From: JAYEJW01 sp034716535
GTDB taxonomy: Bacteria > Pseudomonadota > Gammaproteobacteria > Chromatiales > Chromatiaceae
Reading direction: 5' to 3'
Length of the DNA: 14,855 nucleotides
NCBI GenBank assembly: GCA_034716535.1
Contig: JAYEJW010000142.1
Span: forward strand, 1 to 14,855
The notes beneath the pieces are model-generated. The model was not told where the DNA came from and searched no databases. It was given only the letters and a program-made list of their open reading frames with translations. Positions 1-8,076 of the stretch are shown in pieces. The first letter of the stretch is position 1. The number at the start of each line of letters is the position of its first letter. The translations under genes were made by a program, and so were the position numbers.

Positions 1-136
1 CGGCGATGGCTGCCGCGACGCCCTTGGTCACCAAGGCGTTGTTCGTTGGCACCAAGGCATCGGCGGCATCGGCATTTTCGGCCTTGTTCCCCGCCTCTGA
101 GCAGGCGGCGTAGTCGACGATGAGGGGAGATGACAT
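1..136 (-). CDS. Possible partial ORF at left edge, unknown product
   Basis: On the minus strand an ATG at 136-134 opens 45 codons with no stop up to the window edge (starts MSSPLIVDYA). It begins 19 bases after the stop of the DsrC-like gene, so it could be the next gene of the same transcript. I see no good ribosome binding site and no recognisable domain; the visible part is rich in Ala and Asn. The plus strand is also open over the same stretch in one frame, ending at a TAG near 112-114, so strand choice is uncertain. Low confidence. Confidence 0.3.
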   Translation of the reverse strand, partial: MSSPLIVDYAACSEAGNKAENADAADALVPTNNALVTKGVAAAIA

Positions 137-155
137 GTTTACCAATGATCAGTAC

Positions 156-827
156 TCAGTGTTCTCCCTTGGTGCGCAGTAGGCCGGCTAGCCGGTTGCC
201 CTGTTTCTGGGGACCGCCGCGGGGAAAGATCTCGTGCAGGTATTTGTTGCTGCCGCGGTTTTTCCCCCAGGTCTTGCGGAAGTGCTTGATCATGTCGCGC
301 ACGGTGCACTGGATATGCTTGTCATTGTAGAAGGCTCGTAGGTAATGGATCACTTCCCGATGCTCGCTCGTGAGCTCGAGTCCTTCCTTTTCCTCCAGCG
401 ACCGCGCAAAGGCCTCCGACCACTCGCCGGGGTGGGCGATATATCCCTCGCTATCGGTCGTGACCATGCGGCCCTCTACCATGACGGAGTCCGTCTGCAT
501 ACTGGGATATGCGATGCTGCCGCCATCGATCCCGCTGGGTGCGCCGGATTCCACGCCCGAGGCGCCGCCCGTAAGAGACCACAACTGCACCAGGATCTCT
601 CCGTCGAGCTTGCCCTGATAATGAGCACGGCCGTCGATGAACACCCGTCCGCTCCCGCTGATATTCGGAAACAGAGCGATTCCGGCGCGGTCTGTCCGCT
701 CGTCGATGTCCGGCCGTTCGCCATCGTCCAGACGCAGGGTCACGGGGATGCGTTTGACCGGGTCACCGGATGTCTTCATTACGACTCTTACGCTTACGTT
801 GATCATTTCGATCGTCGCCTTCAGCAT
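156..827 (-). CDS. DsrC/TusE-family protein with N-terminal beta-rich domain, redox cysteines absent
   Basis: Residues about 118-223 match the DsrC/TusE/DsvC sulfur-relay fold: EGYIAHPGEWSEAFA, then LTSEHREVIHYLRAFY, then KYLHEIFPRGGPQKQ and AGL at the C-terminus. DsrC normally ends in a flexible arm carrying two cysteines that accept sulfur. Here the arm is GPQKQGNRLAGLLRTKGEH, the same length as in DsrC, but with Asn and Glu at the two cysteine positions. The protein therefore cannot carry persulfide or trisulfide there, and a regulatory or binding role is more likely (inference). Such Cys-less paralogs have been grouped as possible regulatory sulfur-related proteins. Residues about 8-85 (VSVRVVMKTSG, DERTDRAGIALFPNI) look like a carboxypeptidase-regulatory or Ig-like beta sandwich, followed by a Gly/Ser linker. 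Start is uncertain: TTG at 842, ATG at 827 or ATG at 806. The last has a weak AAGG 11 bases upstream. Confidence 0.8.
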   Translation of the reverse strand: MLKATIEMINVSVRVVMKTSGDPVKRIPVTLRLDDGERPDIDERTDRAGIALFPNISGSGRVFIDGRAHYQGKLDGEILVQLWSLTGGASGVESGAPSGIDGGSIAYPSMQTDSVMVEGRMVTTDSEGYIAHPGEWSEAFARSLEEKEGLELTSEHREVIHYLRAFYNDKHIQCTVRDMIKHFRKTWGKNRGSNKYLHEIFPRGGPQKQGNRLAGLLRTKGEH

Positions 828-886
828 CGGTAGGTGGATCAAGGTACGCGGAAACGTCGCTGCATACTGCAGACTGCACTGCTGTT

Positions 887-908
887 GCGCACCCTAATCC
901 ACCCTACA
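887..908. repeat. Fragment of a dispersed REP-like element
   Basis: Read on the minus strand this contains TGTAGGGTGGATTAGG, one arm of a palindromic element dispersed in many proteobacterial chromosomes (general knowledge, not searched). A related element lies at 11565-11590. Only one arm is clear here. It lies in the 138-bp gap between narK and the DsrC-like gene, upstream of the latter. No clear promoter is visible in that gap. Confidence 0.4.
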
Positions 909-933
909 TTTTTGATAAACGGTGGTCAGGAGA

Positions 934-967
934 GGGCAGATGTCGAGTCACTCAAGCTCGTCTGCCC
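934..967. terminator. Hairpin behind narK, possible terminator
   Basis: GGGCAGA at 934-940 is complementary to TCTGCCC at 961-967, and inside it CGAG (944-947) pairs with CTCG (957-960), with a 3-base bulge between the stems. It starts 14 bases beyond the narK stop. There is no T-tract on the minus strand, so it is not a classical intrinsic terminator. It could end transcription weakly or protect the mRNA 3' end. Confidence 0.35.
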
Positions 968-980
968 ACTGCCGACTTCT

Positions 981-2447
981 CTAAGCCACGTCGATCATCT
1001 GCACCGTGCCGTCCTCCATCACCTCGGCCGTCTGGCCCGCCGGCTCGTCGAGGAACTGCACCGCGATGAGGGCGACGACGGCTGCACCCGCGATGGTCAT
1101 GAAGAACATCTGCGGCGAGACGAAGGAGAAGACGGTCAGGAAGGTAACCGCGCCCACGTTACCGTAGGCGCCGGCCATGCCCGCAACCTGGCCGGTCAGA
1201 CGGCGCTTTACCAGTGGGACGATCGCGAATACCGCGCCTTCGCCGGCCTGCACGAAAAAGGAGCAGGCCATGGTGGCGATCACGGCGAGGGCCAGCGGCC
1301 ATCCGGAGGTGATGTTACCCAGGATCAGGTAGCCAACCGCCAGACCGGCGATGAGCACGGTCAGGGTCTTCTTGCGCCCGAACTTGTCGCTGAAGAGGCC
1401 GCCGCCCGGCCGGGCGACCAGGTTCATGAAGGCGAAGCCGGAGGCGAGCAGGCCCGCCTGAACCAGGGAGAGGTCGAAGGTCTCCTTGAAGAAGAGGGGC
1501 AGCATCGAGACCACTGCCAGCTCGGAGCCGAAGGTCACCAGATAGGCCAGATCGAGAATCGCGATCTGCTTGAACTTGTAGCGGTGCAGCGCCGGGACCT
1601 CCTCGGTGAATACGTGCTTGTTCACGCGCCAGACCTGGGAGGTCTGATAGGCATAGAGCCCGAGCAGCCCGACATAGATGCCGTTGGTCACGGTGGCGCT
1701 GAGCAGCTTCAGATTGTCGGGTCCCAGCTTCCATGTCAGTACCGCCAGGGCCGCATACATGGGGATGTTCATCAGCAGGTAGAAGAAGAAGTCACCCTTG
1801 CTGGTCACCTCAATGGCGCCCGTCTTCTTCGGCTTGAAATAGGTGGATCCCTTCGGGGTGTTCCGGGCCATCTTGTAATAGACGAAGGAGTAGGCCAGGG
1901 CCATGGCGCCGGTGATACCGACGGCGTAGCGCCAGCCGTCATCCCCCCCGAACAGTAGGGCCACGGTGGGCAGACTCAGGGCGCCCGCGGCGGAGCCGAA
2001 GTTGCCCCAGCCGCCGTAGATCCCCTCGGCCACTCCTACCTGCTTGGCGGGGAACCACTCGCCGATCATGCGGATGCCGATGACGAAACCGGCACCGACG
2101 AAGCCGAGCGCGAATCGCGAGGCGGCGAGCATCTGATAGGAGTCCGCGAGGGCGAAGAAGAAGCAGATGAGGCCGGAGAAGAAGAGCAGCATCGAGTAGA
2201 CGATGCGGGGTCCGTACTTGTCCACCAGCATGCCGATGACGATGCGCGCCGGGATGGTTAGCGCGACGTTCATGATCAACAGGGCCTTGACCTCCTGCGT
2301 GGTCAGCTCGAAGGTTTCCTGGATGGAGGCCATCAACGGCGCATGGTTGAACCAGACAAGAAAAGTGAGAAAGAAGGCGAACCAGGTCAGGTGCAGGGTT
2401 TTTGTCTTCCCTGAAAAGGACAGAACGTTGAGCTTGGAGTCGGACAT
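981..2447 (-). CDS. narK: NarK-type nitrate/nitrite MFS porter
   Basis: A 488-residue, about 12-helix major facilitator protein of the nitrate-nitrite porter family in the inner membrane. Both family signatures are present: GGWGNFGSAAG near residues 145-155 and GAYGNVGAVTF in the C-terminal half. Arg residues sit in helices expected to bind nitrate (IPARIVIGM near 65-73 and LVARPGGG in the second half), as does the MFS loop DKYGPR. Length is typical for NarK. The start at 2447 is chosen because AGGAG lies 8 bases upstream; an in-frame upstream ATG at 2492 lies inside the predicted sigma-54 promoter and is rejected. The gene is divergent from nirBD. It probably imports nitrate or exchanges nitrate for nitrite for the reductases across the control region. 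Whether it works as a proton symporter or an antiporter cannot be told from sequence. Confidence 0.95.
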   Translation of the reverse strand: MSDSKLNVLSFSGKTKTLHLTWFAFFLTFLVWFNHAPLMASIQETFELTTQEVKALLIMNVALTIPARIVIGMLVDKYGPRIVYSMLLFFSGLICFFFALADSYQMLAASRFALGFVGAGFVIGIRMIGEWFPAKQVGVAEGIYGGWGNFGSAAGALSLPTVALLFGGDDGWRYAVGITGAMALAYSFVYYKMARNTPKGSTYFKPKKTGAIEVTSKGDFFFYLLMNIPMYAALAVLTWKLGPDNLKLLSATVTNGIYVGLLGLYAYQTSQVWRVNKHVFTEEVPALHRYKFKQIAILDLAYLVTFGSELAVVSMLPLFFKETFDLSLVQAGLLASGFAFMNLVARPGGGLFSDKFGRKKTLTVLIAGLAVGYLILGNITSGWPLALAVIATMACSFFVQAGEGAVFAIVPLVKRRLTGQVAGMAGAYGNVGAVTFLTVFSFVSPQMFFMTIAGAAVVALIAVQFLDEPAGQTAEVMEDGTVQMIDVA

Positions 2448-2490
2448 CAATGGGTCTCCTTGCGGGTTGCGATACGTACCGAAGGCGTCC

Positions 2491-2508
2491 AAGCAATATG
2501 CGGGCCAA
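2491..2508 (-). promoter_or_regulatory. Sigma-54 (-24/-12) promoter of narK
   Basis: On the minus strand the sequence TTGGCCCGCATATTGCTT fits the sigma-54 consensus TGGCACGNNNNTTGCW with one mismatch (C for A at the fifth position). The invariant GG (2506-2505) and GC (2494-2493) have the required 12-base offset. Transcription would begin near 2480, giving a leader of about 30 bases before the narK ATG. Such promoters need RpoN and an enhancer-binding activator such as NtrC. Confidence 0.75.
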
Positions 2509-2644
2509 CACTACCGCATGTCGGTTGGCAGGAAGACGGGATCAAACCGCGAAGACGCTATGATCACCAATGATTTCAATGGAATATCGGAAGCACCGGA
2601 ATCGCCAACCGGGTGAACCATCAGGCTCTTATCAATCGTTGCTG

Positions 2645-2676
2645 TTCTTCGCGTCCCCTGCGCCTTTGCGGTTCAA
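2645..2676. repeat. Dispersed 32-bp repeat, copy 1
   Basis: Begins TTCTTCGCGTCCCCTGCGCC and matches copy 2 at 2928-2959 at 26 of 32 positions in direct orientation. The pattern (GCGTCC, TTTGCGCCTTT, GTTCAA) is a short low-complexity intergenic repeat of a kind common in proteobacteria. The two copies bracket the segment that holds the candidate NtrC sites. No coding function. Confidence 0.6.
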
Positions 2677-2809
2677 GCTTCTCTTTCCCGTGCGATAGCA
2701 GTCGCCAGTCAGACCGATGCGCCGTCGCGGGCTTCTTGGACGCCGTTGCCCTTTATTGAGGCATATTAGCGAGTGCTGCTCTTCCATGGGGCGCCACACA
2801 CCAGGATGA

Positions 2810-2828
2810 TGCGCCCGGTTTTGGTGCA
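2810..2828. promoter_or_regulatory. Candidate NtrC-like site, distal
   Basis: TGCGCC and GGTGCA form an imperfect dyad with 7 bases between them. The usual NtrC operator (TGCACC-N5-GGTGCA) has 5, so this is a weak match. It lies about 200 bp upstream of the predicted nirB start, a normal enhancer distance. Inference from pattern and position only. Confidence 0.3.
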
Positions 2829-2862
2829 TACGCAGACCAGGACGCACGCCGCCGGGCCGTCG

Positions 2863-2879
2863 GGAGCCCAATTGGTGCG
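2863..2879. promoter_or_regulatory. Candidate NtrC-like site, proximal
   Basis: GGAGCC-CAATT-GGTGCG has the 17-bp spacing of an NtrC operator. The right half GGTGC is perfect, the centre is AT-rich and the left half is degenerate. It lies about 150 bp upstream of the predicted sigma-54 start of nirB. With the distal dyad it could form the paired enhancer typical of NtrC-activated genes. Confidence 0.35.
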
Positions 2880-2927
2880 GGTCGTCGCCACCGACCGGGG
2901 CTTTCGCACGGCCCTACCTCCCTGTTT

Positions 2928-2959
2928 TTCTTTGCGTCCTTTGCGCCTTTTACGTTCAA
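2928..2959. repeat. Dispersed 32-bp repeat, copy 2
   Basis: Begins TTCTTTGCGTCCTTTGCGCC and differs from the copy at 2645-2676 at 6 positions. It ends about 30 bp before the nirB promoter, and a run of seven A bases follows at 2958-2964. The rest of the 2448-3069 control region contains no supported gene. Confidence 0.6.
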
Positions 2960-2990
2960 AAAAACGAATCCAGCGTGGAAGACCGGAGAT

Positions 2991-3008
2991 GTGGCACGAC
3001 GTTTGCTA
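2991..3008 (+). promoter_or_regulatory. Sigma-54 (-24/-12) promoter of the nirB operon
   Basis: TGGCACGACGTTTGCT at 2992-3007 is a full match to the sigma-54 consensus TGGCACGNNNNTTGCW, with GG at 2993-2994 and GC at 3005-3006 at the obligatory spacing. Transcription should begin near 3018, about 50 bases before the nirB ATG. The operon should be silent without an activated enhancer-binding protein, which fits nitrogen-limitation control of nitrate/nitrite use. Confidence 0.88.
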
Positions 3009-3069
3009 ACTACAGTAAATCGGATCCGCGGCGAATGCGCTTCATGCAACTGATTCACTGAGGAAAAAC

Positions 3070-5505
3070 ATGAAAGAACGTCTGGTATTGATCGGTAACG
3101 GCATGGCCGGAATCCGAACGCTGGAGGAGCTGCTCAAGCTCGATGCGGACCTGTACGATGTCACCGTCTTCGGCGCGGAGCCCCACCCGAACTACAACCG
3201 CATCATGCTCTCTCCGGTGCTGGCCGGTGAGAAGACCATCGACGACATCGTGTTGAACGATCGGGCCTGGTACGCGGACAACGGCGTCGCCCTGCACACG
3301 GGCGATCCGGTGACCGAAATCGACCGGGTCGCCCGCAAGGTCGTCTCCGAGTCGGGACGGGAGGTGGCCTACGACCGCCTGTTGCTGGCTACCGGCTCGA
3401 ACCCCTTCATTATCCCTGTGCCCGGGCACGACAAGGCCGGCGTCATCGGCTTTCGCGACATCGCCGACGTGGACCGGATGCTCGCGGCCAGCAAGGCACA
3501 CAGAAAAGCTGTTGTCATCGGCGGTGGGCTGCTGGGTCTGGAAGCGGCCAACGGCCTGCTGAAGAACGGCATGGAAGTGACCGTCGTGCACCTGATGGAC
3601 AAGCTGATGGAGCGCCAGCTGGATACCGCGGCCGCAGCCCTGCTGAAGACCTCCCTCGAGAAGAAGGGTCTGACCTTCCTGATGGAGGCATCGACCTCCG
3701 GGATCCTCGGCGGGGATAGGGTCACCGGCGTGCGCTTCGCCGACGGCTCCCGGATCGAGGCCGACCTGGTGGTCATGGCCGTGGGCATTCGCCCCAACAT
3801 GGCCCTCGCCCAGAGCGCCGGTATTCACTGCGAGCGCGGGATCGTGGTCAGCGACACCATGCAGACCTACGACCCGCGGATCTACGCGGTCGGCGAGTGT
3901 GTGCAGCACCGCGGCCAATGTTACGGGTTGGTTGCGCCCCTGTTCGAGCAGGCCAAGGTGGCGGCGAACCACTTGGGGAACCTGGGCTACGGGCGCTACG
4001 AGGGGTCCGTCACCTCCACCAAGCTCAAGGTCACGGGCACCGACCTGTTCTCCGCCGGACAGTTCAATGAAGAGGACGGCGACGACGTGCTGCTGATGCA
4101 CGACCCCTCCGCCGGTGTCTACAAGAAGCTCGTACTGCGCGATGACCGGATCAAGGGGGCCGTCATGTACGGGGACACCATGGACGGCACCTGGTACTTC
4201 CAGCTGTTGCGCGAGGGCACGGACATTTCGGCCTTCCGCAAGACCATCCTCTTCGGCCAGCACGACCTGGGGGACGCCGGTCACGGCGATGAGACCCGGG
4301 TCGCCGCCCTGTCCGACGATGCCGAGATCTGCGGTTGCAACGGCGTGTGCAAGGGCGACATCGTCAATGCCATCACCACGCAGGGCCTGTTCACCCTGGA
4401 CGAGGTCAAGGCCCATACCAAGGCGTCCGCCTCCTGCGGTTCCTGCACCGGTCTGGTGGAGGCCCTGCTTGCCAGTACCGTCGGCGAGGGATACGAGGCG
4501 GTGCCCAGCAAGAAGGCCATGTGCGGCTGTACAGAGCACAGTCACGACCAGGTGATCCGCGTGATCAAGGAGCAGGAGCTCAAGGACATGCGGTCGGTGT
4601 TCAACTTCATGGAATGGAAGACGCCGGACGGCTGCGCGGCCTGCCGTCCGGCGCTGAACTACTATCTGTTGGCCCGCTGGCCGGGAGAGTACAAGGACGA
4701 CGCCCAGTCCCGTTTCATCAACGAACGGGCCCACGGAAACATCCAGAAGGACGGTACCTATTCGGTGGTTCCGCGCATGTTCGGCGGTCTGTGCACATCC
4801 AGTGACCTGCGGGCGATCGCCGACGTGGCCGACAGGTACCAGGTTCCGGAGATGAAGGTCACCGGTGGACAGCGCATTGACCTGTTCGGGGTCAAGAAGG
4901 GGGACCTTCCGGCCATGTGGAAGGACCTGTCTGAGGCAGGGTTCGTCTCGGGGCACGCGTACGGCAAGGCCCTGCGCACGGTCAAGACCTGTGCCGGCAA
5001 GACTTGGTGCCGCTTCGGTACCCAGAACTCCACGGGTCTGGGGGTGAAGCTGGAGGAGCTGACCTGGGGCTCCTGGATGCCCCACAAGTTCAAGCTGGCC
5101 GTCTCCGGCTGTCCGCGCAACTGCGCGGAGGCCACCATCAAGGACTTCGGCGTGGTCTGCGTGGACTCCGGCTACGAGCTGCACGTAGGCGGCAACGGCG
5201 GCATCAAGGTCCGAATCACGGACCTGCTGTGCAAGGTCGAGACCGAGGAGGAGGTGCTCGAATACTGCGGCGCCTTCTCCCAGATGTACCGCGAAGAGGC
5301 CCACTACCTGGAGCGCACCGCGCCCTGGGTGGAGCGCGTGGGCCTTGCCCGGATCAAGGAGCGGTTGCTCGAGGACCCCAAGGAGCGCAAGGCACTCTAC
5401 GAGCGCTTCAAGGTTGGCCAGCAGTACGCCCAGATTGACCCCTGGAAGGCGCGTGCCGAGGGCGCCGAGGCACACGAGTTCCAAGACTTGCGCATTAGCG
5501 AATAG
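3070..5505 (+). CDS. nirB: NAD(P)H-dependent nitrite reductase, large subunit
   Basis: A full-length, 811-residue cytoplasmic flavo-siroheme enzyme that with NirD reduces nitrite to ammonium using NAD(P)H. Domains in order: FAD-binding fold (LIGNGMAGIRTLEELLK, residues 7-23), NAD-binding fold (VVIGGGLLGLEAA, near 148-160), a BFD-like [2Fe-2S] domain (CGCNGVC at 421-427 with Cys456 and Cys459), then the ferredoxin-like half and siroheme/[4Fe-4S] domain. The siroheme cysteines are present as C641-X5-C647 and C681-X3-C685 (TCAGKTWC and SGCPRNC). The start is supported by GAGG 7 bases upstream. It is the first gene after the sigma-54 promoter and lies 10 bp before nirD. No siroheme-synthesis gene (cysG) is present in the window. 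Confidence 0.97.
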   Translation: MKERLVLIGNGMAGIRTLEELLKLDADLYDVTVFGAEPHPNYNRIMLSPVLAGEKTIDDIVLNDRAWYADNGVALHTGDPVTEIDRVARKVVSESGREVAYDRLLLATGSNPFIIPVPGHDKAGVIGFRDIADVDRMLAASKAHRKAVVIGGGLLGLEAANGLLKNGMEVTVVHLMDKLMERQLDTAAAALLKTSLEKKGLTFLMEASTSGILGGDRVTGVRFADGSRIEADLVVMAVGIRPNMALAQSAGIHCERGIVVSDTMQTYDPRIYAVGECVQHRGQCYGLVAPLFEQAKVAANHLGNLGYGRYEGSVTSTKLKVTGTDLFSAGQFNEEDGDDVLLMHDPSAGVYKKLVLRDDRIKGAVMYGDTMDGTWYFQLLREGTDISAFRKTILFGQHDLGDAGHGDETRVAALSDDAEICGCNGVCKGDIVNAITTQGLFTLDEVKAHTKASASCGSCTGLVEALLASTVGEGYEAVPSKKAMCGCTEHSHDQVIRVIKEQELKDMRSVFNFMEWKTPDGCAACRPALNYYLLARWPGEYKDDAQSRFINERAHGNIQKDGTYSVVPRMFGGLCTSSDLRAIADVADRYQVPEMKVTGGQRIDLFGVKKGDLPAMWKDLSEAGFVSGHAYGKALRTVKTCAGKTWCRFGTQNSTGLGVKLEELTWGSWMPHKFKLAVSGCPRNCAEATIKDFGVVCVDSGYELHVGGNGGIKVRITDLLCKVETEEEVLEYCGAFSQMYREEAHYLERTAPWVERVGLARIKERLLEDPKERKALYERFKVGQQYAQIDPWKARAEGAEAHEFQDLRISE

Positions 5506-5515
5506 AGATACAAAC

Positions 5516-5830
5516 ATGAGCAACTGGACAGAAATCGCAAACCTGGACGACATCCCGCGCCTGGGGGCGCGGGTGATCAAGACCGACACCATGGACATCG
5601 CGGTTTTCCGTACCGCCGCCGACGACGTGTTCGCGGTGAAGGACGAATGTCCACACAAGCAGGGTCCGCTTTCGCAGGGAATCGTCCACGGCACCTCGGT
5701 CACCTGCCCCCTGCACAATTGGAAGATCGACCTGACCTCCGGTGAGGCGCTCGATCCGGACGAAGGCTGTGCCAACACCTTCGCGGCAAAAGTAGAGAAC
5801 GGCCGGGTCTACCTCAGTCTGGCGGGATGA
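5516..5830 (+). CDS. nirD: Nitrite reductase small subunit, Rieske-type
   Basis: A 104-residue NirD that partners NirB. It is a Rieske-fold protein. The two ligand pairs of a [2Fe-2S] cluster are kept (C45-P-H47 and C64-P-L-H67), so a real cluster is possible, unlike the cluster-less NirD of enteric bacteria. The conserved CPHKQGPLS and TCPLHNWKIDL stretches and the length are typical. The ATG at 5516 lies 10 bases after the nirB stop. It has no strong Shine-Dalgarno, so it may depend on translation coupled to nirB. Confidence 0.95.
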   Translation: MSNWTEIANLDDIPRLGARVIKTDTMDIAVFRTAADDVFAVKDECPHKQGPLSQGIVHGTSVTCPLHNWKIDLTSGEALDPDEGCANTFAAKVENGRVYLSLAG

Positions 5831-5885
5831 AGTGCGTCGTGGGCTTTGATTGAAAGACGTCGACTGCCAACCAAGGGCTTTTCCA

Positions 5886-8076
5886 ATGCTATTCGGACGC
5901 AACAAAAAGAACCCGATCAAGCTGCCTGACGAGGACGTCAAGGAGTGGAAGTACACCACCTGTGGCTATTGTTCCACCGGGTGCTCCATCGAGGTGGGTC
6001 TGAACGCCGAGGGGACGCCGGCGGCCACCCGGGGCGTGGGAAGTGCCGATGTGAATCGGGGCAAGCTCTGCATCAAGGGTATCTTCGAGCACGAGTTGTT
6101 CAAGTCCGCCGGCCGTGGCGACAGGCCCAAAATCCGGGACGGGATTCACGAGGACTACCGGGAGGTGGACTGGGACAGCGCCCTGGACAAGGCGGGCAGC
6201 GAGATCCGGCGCATCCAGACAACCTATGGACGCGACGCCTTCGCCTTCGCCATCGTCTCAACGGGCCAACTGCTCACCGAGGAGTTCTACAGTCTCGGCA
6301 AGCTCGCCCGCGGCGTCATCGGGACCAACAACTACGACGGCAATACCACCCTGTGCATGGCCTCCGCCGCGTCCGGCTACAAGCGCTCGTTCGGCTCCGA
6401 TGGCCCCCAGGCTGCTACGAGGACTTCGAGCACACCGACTGCCTGATCGCCTGGGGCTCCAATCTGCCCGAGCAGCATCCGATCATCTACGACCGGATGC
6501 GCCAAGCGCGGGAAGAGCGCGGCTTCCCTCTCATCGTCGTGGATCCGCGGGTCACCATGCTGGCGCAGAACGCGGACATGCACCTGGCTATCACCCCGGG
6601 TACCGACGTCGTGCTCCAGAACGCCCTGGTGCACGTCATTCTCGATGAGGGCCTGGAGGACCGCGATTACATCGACAAGCACACCAGCGGCATCGAGGGG
6701 GTTGAGCAACTGGTCGAGCAGTACGATCCGGTGAGCGCGTCGAAGATCTGCGGTATCGACGAGGATACGATCCGGAATGTGGCGCGGCTCTATGCCAGGG
6801 CGGGCGCGGCCATGTCCATCTGGATCATGGGCATCAACCAGTCCACCCACGGCTCGGACGGGGTGGTCGGGATCAACAATCTCAATTTGATCACTGGCAA
6901 TATCGGCAAAACGGGCGGTACCTCCCTGTCCATTACCGGTCAGTGCAACGCCATGGGCACCCGCGAGTGGTCCTCCTGCTCCGGCCTGCCCGGGGGTACC
7001 GCCTGCTGGAGAACGCGGAGCACCGCAGCGAGATTGCCGAGTTCTGGGGCATCGATCCGGAGTTCTTGCCCAAGCGGCGGGGACTGACCGAGACCGACAT
7101 CTTTCCGGCCATTGAGACCGGCCAGATCAAGGGGCTGTGGCTGGTGGCCACCAACCCCATGACCTCAATGCCCAATACCAGTCGCATCCGCAAGACGCTG
7201 GAGAAGCTCGAGTGCCTGATTGTGCAGGACAGCTACCAGGACGTGGAGACGACCGAATATGCCCACGTCTACTTCCCGGCCGCCACCTGGGCGGAGAAGG
7301 AGGGCTGCTTCACCAACACCGAGCGCAGGGTCAACATCGTGCGCAAGGTGACCGAGGAATTCGGCAATTCCCGCTCGGACCTCTGGATCTTCAATCAGAT
7401 GGCCAAGCGCTTCAAGCAGGGCGAAAGGCTGAGATTCCCGGAGGCGCCTGCCGAGGTGTTCGGGGAGATGCGCCACCTCTCCAAGGGGCGGCTGCTGGAC
7501 ATCTCCGGAATGGACCACGACGAGATCGAGCGGCAGCGTGGTATCCAGTGGCCATACGCCGCGGATCACCAAGACGACAAGGGCGCCCAGCGGCTCTACC
7601 AGGACGGCAGGTTTCAGTATGCGGACGAACGGGCCAAGCTGATCCCGCTGCCCTTCATCGACAACAACGAGGTGCCGGACGAGGACTATCCCTTCTGGCT
7701 CAACTCCGGACGCGTGGTCGAGCACTTCCACACCCGCACCAAGACCGGCAAGATCGGCAACCAGAACAAGTTCAGCCCGACACCCTACATGGAGATGAAC
7801 CCGGACGCGGCCGCCGAGCTGAACGTCGCCCACGGCAGCTATGTGCGGGTGGTTTCGCGCCGATCCGACGCCGTGGTCATGGTCCAGCTGACCCAGCGCG
7901 TGCCGCGCAACATGGTCTTCATCCCCTTCCACTACCACGACTGCGTCAACCGGCTCTCGCTGGGCCTGCTTGACCCCCATTCCCGCCAGCCGGCTTTCAA
8001 GCAGAACGCGGTGCGGATCGAGGCGATCGATCAGGTCGAGGCGGCGCGGCTCAACGGGGAGATGCGGGAATTCTGA
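5886..8076 (+). pseudogene. nasA: Molybdopterin nitrate reductase catalytic subunit, broken by two frameshifts
   Basis: Three pieces in three frames join into one assimilatory-type nitrate reductase of about 730 residues: 5886 to about 6408, then to about 6996, then to 8076. It should reduce nitrate to nitrite with a bis-MGD molybdenum cofactor and one [4Fe-4S] cluster. Cluster ligands are C26, C29, C33 and C62 (TTCGYCSTGC, GKLCIKG). C157 in NTTLCMASAASGYKRSFG is the expected Mo ligand. GQCNAMGTRE and the WAEKEGCFTNTERRVN stretch are family hallmarks, and a C-terminal cofactor-binding domain follows (GRVVEHFHTRTKTGK). No twin-arginine signal is present, so it is cytoplasmic. The first shift is at CCCCC (6404-6408), where a sixth C restores DGPPGCYEDFEHTDC. 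The second is at GGGGG (6992-6996), where one added or two removed G restore the frame. Everything else is intact, so this is a recent mutation or sequencing error. The ATG at 5886 has AAGGG upstream. The name nasA/narB is by family. Confidence 0.88.

Noticed and set aside
834..1958. 374-codon plus-strand frame opposite narK
   Set aside because: Low-complexity Gly/His/Glu-rich translation antisense to a clear NarK; shadow frame.
2632..3058. Short frames in the narK-nirB control region, both strands
   Set aside because: Composition is Arg/Pro-rich, they overlap the dispersed repeats and the sigma-54 promoter, and none has a ribosome site or recognisable domain.
3055..5778. 907-codon open frame on the minus strand opposite nirB and nirD
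   Set aside because: nirB and nirD are unmistakable in the other direction. The antisense frame has no recognisable domain and is the usual by-product of GC-rich codon use.
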